In this document: piece after piece, positions 1 to 7,549 of the stretch | Layout: each line of letters starts with the position of its first letter | How positions within the stretch are numbered: the first letter of the stretch is position 1 | Assembly: GCF_021729885.1 (NCBI RefSeq) | Contig: NZ_CP063401.1 | Coordinates: 1,054,001-1,118,000 of the forward strand | DNA: 64,000 bases | Direction: 5' to 3' | Origin: Devosia sp. SL43 | GTDB taxonomy: Bacteria; Pseudomonadota; Alphaproteobacteria; Rhizobiales; Devosiaceae | The notes under the pieces: generated by a model | Database searches by the model: none | Told to the model about the DNA's origin: nothing | Seen by the model: the letters and a program-made list of their open reading frames with translations, nothing else | Made by a program: the position numbers and the translations under genes

Positions 1-1323
1 CTCAGCAAACTTGCGGCTGATTTCCTGCGCGATCGGGATCGAGCGCGCGTTGGCCAGGGCGCAGAAATCGAGGCCTGGGCAGCAGATCATGTCGGTGATC
101 AGCCCGGTATTGCCATCGGCAAAACCGGTTGCCACCAGCGCATCGTAGACATTGCGGAGATCGCTGATGGCGACATGCGGCAGCACGATGTTCTGCTCAT
201 GCGTCACGCGCAACTCGTCAAAGCCATAGCGCTCGGCGATATCAGCGATATCGTCCATCTGCTTGTCTGTGGCATCGCCCGGAGCGCCGCCAACGGGCTT
301 CAGCGACACCGTGACCGAGGCATAGCCCGGCTCGCGGTGCGAATTGATATTGTGGTCGAGCCAGCGGCCATAGGCGGGATCGATGATCGACTCGTAGGCA
401 ACATCGATCTTGGCCGCCGACTGCTTCTTGAATTCAGGCGGCGCGAAATAGGCGGTGATGCGGTCAACTTCCTCGGACGGCAGCGTCAACACGCCGCCAC
501 GAACCTCGGCGAACTCTGCCTCGACCTGGCCCTTGATGGTCTCAAGCCCTTCTTCGTGCACCAGAATCTTGATGCGCGCCTTGTACTTGTTGTCGCGACG
601 GCCATAGCGGTTGTAAACGCGCATGATGGATTCGAGGTAAGCCAGCAGGTGCTCGTTCGGCACGAAGCTGTTGATCAGCTTGCCGATCATCGGCGTCCGG
701 CCCAGGCCACCGCCAACCCAGACTTCCCAGCCGATCTCGCCGGCCGCATTGGTCGCTGCCTGCAGGCCGATATCGTGGAAGCGGATGGCGGCGCGATCGT
801 TTGGAGCGCCAGTAACGGCAATCTTGAACTTGCGTGGCAGGTAGCTGAATTCGGGATGCAGGCTCGACCACTGGCGCAGGATTTCAGCAATCGGTCGCGG
901 GTCGATGATTTCGTCGGCGGCGGCGCCGGCGAAATGATCGGCCGTGACGTTGCGAATGCAGTTGCCCGAGGTCTGGATGGCATGCATCTCGACCGAGGCA
1001 AGCTCTTCCAGGATAACGGGAATATCCTTGAGCTTGGGCCAGTTGAACTGGATGTTCTGCCGGGTGGTGAAGTGGCCGTAGCCGCGGTCGTAGGTGCGTG
1101 CGATATGGGCAAACATCCGCATCTGCTTGGAAGACAAAGTGCCGTAGGGCACAGCAATGCGCAGCATGTAGGCATGCAGCTGCAAATAGAGCCCGTTCAT
1201 CAGGCGAAGCGGGCGGAATTGATCTTCAGTCAATTCGCCCGACAGCCGGCGTCTTACCTGATCGGAAAACTGCGCGGTGCGGCCAGCAACGAAGGCCGCA
1301 TCGAATTCGTCATATCGATACAT
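1..1323 (-). CDS. cysI: Nitrite/sulfite reductase hemoprotein (CysI-type), 3' end cut by window
   Basis: This is probably the siroheme/4Fe-4S subunit that reduces sulfite to sulfide with six electrons in assimilatory sulfur metabolism; nitrite reductase belongs to the same family. 441 codons are visible, beginning MYRYDEFDAAF at an ATG, and the C-terminus runs off the left edge. A GNCIRN siroheme-contact motif lies near residue 127, and the first cysteine pair of the cluster, in TDMICCPGLDFCALANARS, lies just before the window edge; the second pair (CxxxC) must lie outside. The start overlaps the DUF2849 gene by 14 bp, so cysG, DUF2849 and this gene read as one operon. Assignment to sulfite rather than nitrite rests on the cysG-DUF2849 context. 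Confidence 0.88.
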   Translation of the reverse strand, partial: MYRYDEFDAAFVAGRTAQFSDQVRRRLSGELTEDQFRPLRLMNGLYLQLHAYMLRIAVPYGTLSSKQMRMFAHIARTYDRGYGHFTTRQNIQFNWPKLKDIPVILEELASVEMHAIQTSGNCIRNVTADHFAGAAADEIIDPRPIAEILRQWSSLHPEFSYLPRKFKIAVTGAPNDRAAIRFHDIGLQAATNAAGEIGWEVWVGGGLGRTPMIGKLINSFVPNEHLLAYLESIMRVYNRYGRRDNKYKARIKILVHEEGLETIKGQVEAEFAEVRGGVLTLPSEEVDRITAYFAPPEFKKQSAAKIDVAYESIIDPAYGRWLDHNINSHREPGYASVTVSLKPVGGAPGDATDKQMDDIADIAERYGFDELRVTHEQNIVLPHVAISDLRNVYDALVATGFADGNTGLITDMICCPGLDFCALANARSIPIAQEISRKFAE

Positions 1324-1633
1324 GACCGTCCTCACCCAGATGCTGGCGGTCGTAGATCTCGCCGTTGATGGTCAAAGGCGCCGTTGGGCCCTCGGCACGA
1401 ATGCGTTCGCGCAGGCGCTTGGGGGTGATAACCCCTTGAGATTGCGTCACTTCCTCGATCTCGAGGCTGATCACCCGGCCGCCGGCCTTGGTCGCGGCCA
1501 AGGCTGCGTCGCGCTCTGCCGTCTCTTCCTTGGAAAAGACGCGCGCGGCCTGCAGGTTTTCCACCCAAGTGCCTGTTGCGTCGAGATAAACCGTCCCGCC
1601 TGATATCAGTTCGTTGCCAGTCAAAATTTCCAT
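1310..1633 (-). CDS. DUF2849 domain protein
   Basis: Small soluble protein of 107 residues (MEILTGNELISGG...). It contains no recognised catalytic motif. The family is typically found between siroheme synthase and sulfite reductase in alphaproteobacteria, exactly the arrangement here: five bases after the cysG stop and overlapping the reductase start by 14 bp. This tight spacing suggests translational coupling and a role in sulfite reduction, perhaps as an accessory or electron-transfer partner, but no biochemical function is known to me. The pI and composition are unremarkable. Confidence 0.85.
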   Translation of the reverse strand: MEILTGNELISGGTVYLDATGTWVENLQAARVFSKEETAERDAALAATKAGGRVISLEIEEVTQSQGVITPKRLRERIRAEGPTAPLTINGEIYDRQHLGEDGHVSI

Positions 1634-1638
1634 TGCTG

Positions 1639-3039
1639 CTATGCTACCTTGAAGCTCATGCCGGCGAGTTGGGCGGCGTCCGCCCAGTCTCCGGCCTCAA
1701 CGGCTTCGCCTACGAAAATGATTGCCGGACCCAAGCTGAACGTCACCTGACATTCGATCAGGGACCGCAGATTGCCCGAATATGTGGACACATTGCTGCG
1801 CCCGGCATTGACCACAATGCCAACCGGCGTAGCCGGGCTCGCGCCATGCGCGACCAGCTGCGCCGCCACTTCGGATGCGATGGATTTGCCCATATAGAGC
1901 GCCAGCGTCAGGCCGGACTGCGCCAGCGATGCCCAGTGGGCGAGATCGCTGTCGTCAGCGCCGTGCGCTGTCGCCATGATGAAGCCGCTCGACACCTTGC
2001 GCAGGGTGACCGGCGTCGCCGTATCGGCCGCAGCGGCGAGGGCCGCGCTGATACCGGGAACGATCTGGTATTGTATGCCCGCCTTGCGGAGCGCGGATAT
2101 CTCCTCACCAGCCCGACCGAAGATCATCGGATCGCCGGACTTGAGCCGCGCGACCTTCTTGCCCTGCCCCGCCAGGCGGACGATCAGCGTATTGATTTGC
2201 GCCTGCGAAAAGCTGTGATGCCCCTTGGCCTTGCCGACATCGATCCGCTCGGCATCCCGGCGGCCCATATCAACGACAACCGACGGCACGAGCTGGTCAT
2301 GCACGATGACATCGGCTTCCTGCAGCAGACGCTGGGCGCGCAGGGTGAGGAGATCTTCCGAACCCGGACCGGCACCGATCAGCCAGACGACGCCCTTTGC
2401 CTCGCCTTGCTTCACATGCTGGTCGAGCAGGACTTCGGCCTCGTAGCGACCGGCAACAGGGCTCGAGACCACAGCAGCCTCAACCTGCGGCGAGGTCACC
2501 AGGGCCTCATAGTAGCGCCGGCGCGCTGCGCCATCGTGAATCAGGCCCTCAACGCGCTGGCGTAAGCTACCGGCCAGACTCGCGATTTTCCCGAAGCCCG
2601 GCGATAGCATCGCCTCGATCCGCGCCCGCACCAGTCGGGCCAGCACCGGCGCATTGCCCTCGCTGGAAATGGCGATGGTCAGCGGCGCCCGGTCGACGAT
2701 CGATGGGGTGTAGAAATCACACTCGGCCGGGACGTCGACGACATTGAGCGGAATGCCGCGAGCGCGGGCTTCGGCCTTGGCCAGTTCGGCGTCGGCGCTC
2801 TCTTCGGCGACAAACACCAGAGCCGCACCATCGAGATCGGAGGGAGCAAATGCCCGCTCGATGACCTGCACCGCAAAGCCGGAAAAATCCGCTTCGATTT
2901 GACGGGAAATAATCACGACCTGTGCGGTAGTCTTTGTTACCAACCGGACTTTGTTGAGGGCTTCTTCTCCACCGCCGACGATGACGATGCGCAGACCCTG
3001 AACTTTGTAGCTCAACGGAAATGTGTTGAGTTGACCCAT
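1639..3039 (-). CDS. cysG: Siroheme synthase CysG (dehydrogenase/ferrochelatase + methyltransferase)
   Basis: Bifunctional enzyme of 466 residues making siroheme from uroporphyrinogen III for the sulfite reductase downstream. The N-terminal half (about residues 1-200) is the precorrin-2 dehydrogenase/ferrochelatase module with the dinucleotide motif IVGGGEEALNK; the C-terminal half is the SAM-dependent uroporphyrinogen methyltransferase beginning VWLIGAGPGSEDLLTLRA and containing LKSGDPMIFGR. The length matches the family. The reading frame stays open 23 codons further upstream, but the ATG at 3039 preceded by AGGG at a suitable spacing and by conserved MGQLNTFPL is preferred. It is the first gene of the cysG-DUF2849-reductase operon. 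Confidence 0.93.
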   Translation of the reverse strand: MGQLNTFPLSYKVQGLRIVIVGGGEEALNKVRLVTKTTAQVVIISRQIEADFSGFAVQVIERAFAPSDLDGAALVFVAEESADAELAKAEARARGIPLNVVDVPAECDFYTPSIVDRAPLTIAISSEGNAPVLARLVRARIEAMLSPGFGKIASLAGSLRQRVEGLIHDGAARRRYYEALVTSPQVEAAVVSSPVAGRYEAEVLLDQHVKQGEAKGVVWLIGAGPGSEDLLTLRAQRLLQEADVIVHDQLVPSVVVDMGRRDAERIDVGKAKGHHSFSQAQINTLIVRLAGQGKKVARLKSGDPMIFGRAGEEISALRKAGIQYQIVPGISAALAAAADTATPVTLRKVSSGFIMATAHGADDSDLAHWASLAQSGLTLALYMGKSIASEVAAQLVAHGASPATPVGIVVNAGRSNVSTYSGNLRSLIECQVTFSLGPAIIFVGEAVEAGDWADAAQLAGMSFKVA

Positions 3040-3362
3040 TGGAACCCTGTTGGTGATGGGTGGAAAATAATGCAAACCAACCCCTTGCAACAAGGCGTTG
3101 AAATTCAATCGCTTTTATATTTCCCCACAGGGGCTCTGCGTGGAACGCCGCATTTGGGATTACGCTAAAGCCGCTAAATGAATCTTAGCGGGGGAGAGGT
3201 GGAGCAAATTTTGCTTCGGGTATGGTGCTACGCCCTCGTGGTTCGAGGCTCGCGAAGAGCTCGCGCCTCACCATGAGGGCTGCTGATGCACCGCGTTCAA
3301 AATATCCCTCATGGTGAGGTGCGCTTCTTCAGCGCCTCGAACCACGAGGGCGTGGCGCGGTG
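3040..3362. other. Gene-free interval upstream of cysG
   Basis: Between the cysG start and the ferredoxin stop. The half nearest cysG (3040-3170) should hold the promoter of the sulfur operon; it contains AT-rich stretches but no box I can name. A small 7-bp hairpin (CCGCTAA/TTAGCGG) lies at 3171-3191. The rest is occupied by a long imperfect palindrome described separately. Confidence 0.5.
3231..3352. repeat. Dispersed intergenic palindrome, copy 1
   Basis: Inverted repeat of about 120 bp with arms 3231-3279 and 3306-3352; the outer arms share the motif CGCCCTCGTGGTTCGAGGC and its complement, and the inner arms share CTCACCATGAGGG. A second copy lies at 13155-13270. The arms can fold into a long stem. 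Position downstream of the ferredoxin gene and its palindromic form fit the small intergenic repeats of Rhizobiales. No coding capacity. Confidence 0.8.
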
Positions 3363-3683
3363 TTACCCCTGCCGGCTCGGCACATGCACCACCAGACCAT
3401 CGAGCGCGTCCTTGACCTTGATCTGGCAGCTCAACCGGCTCTGTTCCTTCACGTCGAAGGCGAAGTCGAGCATGTCTTCTTCCATGTTGGACGGGCCGCC
3501 GACGGTTTCGGTCCAGGCGTCATCGACATAGACGTGGCAGGTGGCGCAGGTGCAGGCGCCGCCGCATTCGGCGACGATGCCGGGAATGGCATTCATGATG
3601 GCGGTTTCCATCACGGTGGCGCCGTTCTGGGCCTCAGTCTCGATGCGTTCGCCGTCCTGCTGGACAAAAGTGATCTTGGTCAT
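3363..3683 (-). CDS. 2Fe-2S ferredoxin, adrenodoxin/putidaredoxin type
   Basis: Soluble electron carrier of 106 residues. Four cluster cysteines are visible: C40, C46 and C49 in the arrangement C-X5-C-X2-C, and C86 in RLSCQIKV. This spacing is that of the [2Fe-2S] adrenodoxin-like family (as FdxB/Fdx2), not the plant type. An extra cysteine, C44, sits inside the loop. The gene stands alone on the minus strand between two palindromic repeats; its partner reductase and acceptor are not in the window. A role in Fe-S cluster assembly or in feeding a P450 or oxygenase is possible and cannot be decided from sequence. Confidence 0.9.
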   Translation of the reverse strand: MTKITFVQQDGERIETEAQNGATVMETAIMNAIPGIVAECGGACTCATCHVYVDDAWTETVGGPSNMEEDMLDFAFDVKEQSRLSCQIKVKDALDGLVVHVPSRQG

Positions 3684-3768
3684 GGTCTCGGGTGCTTGCT
3701 GTGTGCCTCCGATATAGGGGATGGCGGGGGGATTAGGAAGGCATGCACGGACAGAGCCGGGTTGCGTC

Positions 3769-3901
3769 CTTCACCTCTCCCTCTGGGGGAGAGGTAGACC
3801 CGTTTGGGTCGGGTGAGGGGGTCTCCCCACGCACCTCAACTAGCAAAGGCCCCCTCAGCCGGCGCTATGCGCCGACCTCTCCCCCGAAGGGAGAGGTGAA
3901 G
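3769..3901. repeat. Intergenic palindromic repeat, CTCTCCC...GGGAGAG type
   Basis: The stretch begins CTTCACCTCTCCCTCTGGGG and ends with the complementary CCCCGAAGGGAGAGGTGAAG, with further internal complementary blocks (GGGTCGGGTGAGGGG, GGCGCTATGCGCC). It lies in the gap between the ferredoxin start and the methyltransferase stop. A related shorter piece occurs at 39029-39073 and a degenerate fragment at about 17388-17415. It matches the class of short dispersed palindromes of Rhizobiales genomes. Confidence 0.75.
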
Positions 3902-3907
3902 ACGGCA

Positions 3908-5083
3908 CTACAGCCCCAGCAGCCCTTCGAGATAATGCCGCTCCACCCCGAACATCGCCTTCACGTCGGCGATCTGCTTGAGCAAGGCCTCGCGGTCGCG
4001 CCCTGCCCGACCGTCCTTCTCGGCCACGATCAGGTTGTTCTTGGGCGTATGCGCATCCGAGACGAACTCGAACACCTTGGTGCGGTAGCCGTTGAGTTCC
4101 AGCAGCAAGGCACGGAGCGTATCGGTGACCATCTCAGCCTGGCGTTCGAGGAAGATGCCGTGGCGCAGCAACACGTCAAGCTGGGTGGCCGGTTGCCCGG
4201 CCTCCATCTGTCGGCGGATCTGCTTGTGGCAGCAGGGCGCAACAGCGATGAGCGATGCCCCGGCGCTGATGCCCTTGAAGATGGCGTCGTCAGTGGCGGT
4301 GTCGCAGGCATGGAGCGCGATCACGGCATCGGCGCCTGATGCGTCATAGTCGAGAATGGTGCCGGGAGCGAAGCTCAGACCATCGAAGCCGGACTGAGCC
4401 GCCGTGGCATTGCCATCTGATACCAGCTTGTCGCGCATCTCCACGCCGATCATGTCGACTGGTCGAAGGGCCGTCGTCGTCAGATAATCGTACAGCGCAA
4501 AATCGAGATAGCCCTTGCCCGCGCCCATATCGACGATGCGCGGTCGATCGGTCTTGATCGCTTGAATCAATGGCGCGAAAATCTCGACCATCTTATTGAT
4601 TTGTCTGAACTTGTCCTGTGCGTCGTTGCGCACCTGGCCGTCCTTGCCCGTGATGCCGAGGGCGTGGAGGTACGGCTTGTTAGTCTCGGTCAGGGGCCGA
4701 TTCTTGGCGCGGTTGTGGTCTGTCGATGGCGTCTCCCGACCGGCAACCTCACTGCGCTTGAGACGCACCTTGTCGCCATTACGCTCGAAACTCATGTCGA
4801 AATCGGTGGTGGCAAGCTGGGCGCTGCGAAACTCGTCCTTGAGCGCCGTGCGCAAATTGCCCAGCGCCTCGGGCTGGATCTGGTTCTTGATGATGTCGCG
4901 CGTCTTGTAGTGGAAGGTGAAGCTGAACTTCTCCACCCCCTTGGCGACGATCTTCTTCACGTCGATGCTTTTGAGATCGACCTCACCGCCATGATAGCCG
5001 GCGAGCTTGAGCTTGATCAGCGTGTTGCCGGCAAAGGCCGACTTCACCGCGCCGAGGAACTCTTCGATGCGTTCCGCGCTCAA
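3908..5083 (-). CDS. SAM-dependent methyltransferase, Methyltransf_32-like
   Basis: Protein of about 391 residues. The SAM-binding glycine loop VDMGAGKGYLD lies near residues 184-194, followed by IALHACDTATDD and APCCHKQ, a set seen in the Methyltransf_32 family (related to METTL25/GSTCD). The substrate is unknown; a role on RNA or a translation component is suggested by its neighbour. The chosen start is TTG at 5083, whose codon overlaps the prfC stop as TTGA, giving translational coupling to release factor 3. The frame is open 21 codons further, inside prfC, but that stretch is Pro/His/Arg-rich and has no family look. An N-terminal domain of about 150 residues precedes the methyltransferase fold. 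Confidence 0.82.
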   Translation of the reverse strand: MSAERIEEFLGAVKSAFAGNTLIKLKLAGYHGGEVDLKSIDVKKIVAKGVEKFSFTFHYKTRDIIKNQIQPEALGNLRTALKDEFRSAQLATTDFDMSFERNGDKVRLKRSEVAGRETPSTDHNRAKNRPLTETNKPYLHALGITGKDGQVRNDAQDKFRQINKMVEIFAPLIQAIKTDRPRIVDMGAGKGYLDFALYDYLTTTALRPVDMIGVEMRDKLVSDGNATAAQSGFDGLSFAPGTILDYDASGADAVIALHACDTATDDAIFKGISAGASLIAVAPCCHKQIRRQMEAGQPATQLDVLLRHGIFLERQAEMVTDTLRALLLELNGYRTKVFEFVSDAHTPKNNLIVAEKDGRAGRDREALLKQIADVKAMFGVERHYLEGLLGL

Positions 5084-6681
5084 TGTCGTTCTTTCGTGGT
5101 GAGGAACCGAATTTTCGGGAAATCCTGCTTGGCGCGGTCGGCCCACCAGGCATTCTGCGCGAGAAACACTGGCGCACCGGTGCGGTCCTCGGCAATGTTC
5201 ATCTTCTGCGCGGTGATGAAGCGGTCGAGCTCCTTTGGATCGTCGGATTCGATCCAGCGGGCGACCTCGTAGTTGAGGCTCTCGAAGGTGATCGGCACGC
5301 CATATTCCCCGGCGACGCGTGAGCTCAGCACTTCGAGCTGAAGCTGGCCGACCACACCGACAATCCAGTCAGCACCGACGACGCGGCGGAACACCTGGGT
5401 CACACCCTCTTCCGACAAATCCGACAGCGCCTTGGCCATCTGCTTGGTCTTCATGTGATCGGTGAGACGGACGCGGCGGATGATTTCCGGCGCAAAGTTC
5501 GGAATGCCGGTGACGTTGATGATGGCGCCTTCGGTCAGCGTATCGCCCACCGACAGCGTGCCGTGATTGGGAATGCCGACGATATCGCCCGCCACCGCCT
5601 GTTCGGCCAGCTCGCGATCATTGCCGAAGAAGAACATCGGGTTGGACACCGCCATGTCCTTGCCGGACCGCACATTCTTCAGCCGCATGCCGCGGGTGAA
5701 GGTGCCCGAGCACAAGCGCACGAAGGCGATGCGGTCGCGGTGGTTGGCGTCCATATTCGCCTGCACCTTGAATACGAAGCCGGTGACCTTCTTGTCCGAT
5801 GGCTCGATCGGCGAAGGAATGGCCGGCTGCGGGCGCGGCTCGGGGCCCCACTCGCCCAGCGTGCGCAGCAATTCGGCGACACCGATTCCCTTAAGGGCGG
5901 AGCCGAACAGCACCGGGCTCAGATGGCCGGCATGGAACGTCTCGAGATCGAAGGGCGGCAGCATGGCCGTGGCCATTTCGAGCGTTTCCAGCGCCGTCAT
6001 GAATACCGGATCGTCGACCAGCGCCTCATTGTCGAGCAGATCCTCGATCGCGTCATACTCGGCGATCGACTTGCCCTGCGGCGACAGCACGCGCTTTTCG
6101 AGCAGGTCGAGATAGCCGTGGAAATCGACGCCCTGCCCGATTGGCCACAGCACGGGCGTAAGATCGAGCGCCAGCTTGCCCTGGATTTCGTCGATCAGCT
6201 CGAGCGGCGACAGGCCCTCGCGGTCGACCTTGTTGATGAAGGTGATGATCGGGATATCGCGCAGGCGGCAGACTTCGAACAGCTTGAGCGTCTGCGCCTC
6301 GATGCCCTTGGCAGCGTCGATCACCATGATGGCGGCATCGACGGCGGTCAGAGTACGATAGGTATCCTCGGAAAAGTCCGAGTGGCCGGGCGTGTCGAGC
6401 AGGTTGAGGGTCAACCCGTCATAGTCGAAGGTCATCACAGACGAGGTGATGGAAATGCCGCGCTGCTGCTCCATTTCCATCCAGTCCGACCGGGTCGAGC
6501 GCGCGCCCGCCTTGCCGCGCACGGCGCCGGCCTGCTGGATCGCACCAGCGGCAGCAAGAAGCCGTTCGGTCAGCGTGGTCTTGCCGGCGTCCGGATGCGA
6601 GATGATCGCAAAGGTACGACGGGTGCGGAACGGTTCGGCGATAGGCCGGGGAGCGGCCGCGGCGACGGTGGAGATGGACAT
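5080..6681 (-). CDS. prfC: Peptide chain release factor 3
   Basis: Translational GTPase of 533 residues that recycles class I release factors after termination. G1 is SHPDAGKTT at residues 28-36; DTPGHSDF (G3) and INKVD (G4) follow, then the RF3-specific C-terminal domain. Length matches the family (about 530). The start ATG at 6681 is the only sensible one and is followed by a 20-residue Ala/Pro extension before the G domain. Its last four bases overlap the TTG start of the downstream methyltransferase, so the two are probably made together. Confidence 0.95.
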   Translation of the reverse strand: MSISTVAAAAPRPIAEPFRTRRTFAIISHPDAGKTTLTERLLAAAGAIQQAGAVRGKAGARSTRSDWMEMEQQRGISITSSVMTFDYDGLTLNLLDTPGHSDFSEDTYRTLTAVDAAIMVIDAAKGIEAQTLKLFEVCRLRDIPIITFINKVDREGLSPLELIDEIQGKLALDLTPVLWPIGQGVDFHGYLDLLEKRVLSPQGKSIAEYDAIEDLLDNEALVDDPVFMTALETLEMATAMLPPFDLETFHAGHLSPVLFGSALKGIGVAELLRTLGEWGPEPRPQPAIPSPIEPSDKKVTGFVFKVQANMDANHRDRIAFVRLCSGTFTRGMRLKNVRSGKDMAVSNPMFFFGNDRELAEQAVAGDIVGIPNHGTLSVGDTLTEGAIINVTGIPNFAPEIIRRVRLTDHMKTKQMAKALSDLSEEGVTQVFRRVVGADWIVGVVGQLQLEVLSSRVAGEYGVPITFESLNYEVARWIESDDPKELDRFITAQKMNIAEDRTGAPVFLAQNAWWADRAKQDFPKIRFLTTKERH

Positions 6682-6800
6682 CGGTACTGCTGGACGGTTG
6701 GGCCGCCGTCAGGGTCGCGGCGCGTTGCGCGCTATATAGGGGATGGTGGGGAGAGGGTCAAATTGACCGCTCGCCGAAGGAAAGTTAGCGAAGGCTACTC

Positions 6801-7190
6801 TCAAGCCGGCTCGTTGCTCAGCATTCGGGAAATGAACGTCCGTACTTCCTCGATGGCCATGCCCAGGTCGGCAATGCGTTCGGGGTTGAGCGGGCGGCCC
6901 GCCTGCAGTTCTGTTTCGCAGCCCTTGGCGAGATTGGACACGGTGAAGGCCCCCACGCCGCTGGCGGCGCCCTTGATCGAGTGCAGGTTCATCGCGAACT
7001 CGTCGAAGGTCAGCGCCTGCTGCAGGCGGCCGAAATAGGTCTGCACCGTCGTGTCGAACAGACGCAGGATTTCGTATTCGAGGTTTTCATCGCCCAGGCA
7101 TTGCTTGGCCAGATGCACCAGATCGATCGGCCGCATCGCCCGCCGATAGGGAAGCTCGGCAATCTGTTCGGCCAGTGCACTCTGCGCCAT
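6801..7190 (-). CDS. Single-domain Hpt phosphotransfer protein
   Basis: Protein of 129 residues consisting of one histidine-phosphotransfer helical bundle. The phosphoaccepting residue should be H70 in NLHSIKGAASGVG, the canonical Hpt signature. There is no kinase, receiver or membrane segment, so it would shuttle phosphate between a hybrid kinase and a response regulator encoded elsewhere. It is divergently transcribed from the giant coiled-coil gene across a 359-bp gap. It is not ChpT, which is a longer dimeric histidine phosphotransferase. Confidence 0.88.
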   Translation of the reverse strand: MAQSALAEQIAELPYRRAMRPIDLVHLAKQCLGDENLEYEILRLFDTTVQTYFGRLQQALTFDEFAMNLHSIKGAASGVGAFTVSNLAKGCETELQAGRPLNPERIADLGMAIEEVRTFISRMLSNEPA

Positions 7191-7549
7191 GGGGTCGCTC
7201 CGTTACGCGCGGCTACGCGTCCACCAAGGACAATGCCGCAGCACTGAGCCTAGAATGGCCGGGTGAACAGGTGATTAAGCCACATCTTCGCCTTGGTTTG
7301 ACGTTTCTGATGGCCTCGCTTCTTCACCACAAAATTAACCTTTGGGTAAGAAACCGTTCGGTTTGCTTCAAATTGAATGTATTAATGGGCTTTGAACCAG
7401 CGCGCGGCGGCGAGGGTTGGGGGGACGATGCGGGGCATTTGCATCGAATTGTTTCCATTTGACGATGCGACCGGAAACGGCTGCGGAGTCATGACAACTC
7501 TTATTGGCCGCCTTGTTGCTGCGAAGCCGACGCGAGAGTTGTAAAGAGT
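7191..7549. other. Divergent promoter region, Hpt gene / giant coiled-coil gene
   Basis: Gene-free 359 bp between two divergent starts, so promoters for both must lie here. It is clearly more AT-rich than the flanks between 7320 and 7385. A TTAA-N7-GTAA element lies at 7335-7349, one base off the CtrA consensus TTAA-N7-TTAA. The start at 7550 has only a weak Shine-Dalgarno (GTAAAGAGT). No small ORF with a good ribosome site was found. Confidence 0.5.

Noticed and set aside
5455..7038. 527-codon plus-strand open frame antisense to prfC
   Set aside because: It mirrors the prfC frame, shows the His/Arg/Asp-rich composition of antisense GC-rich DNA and has no family motif.
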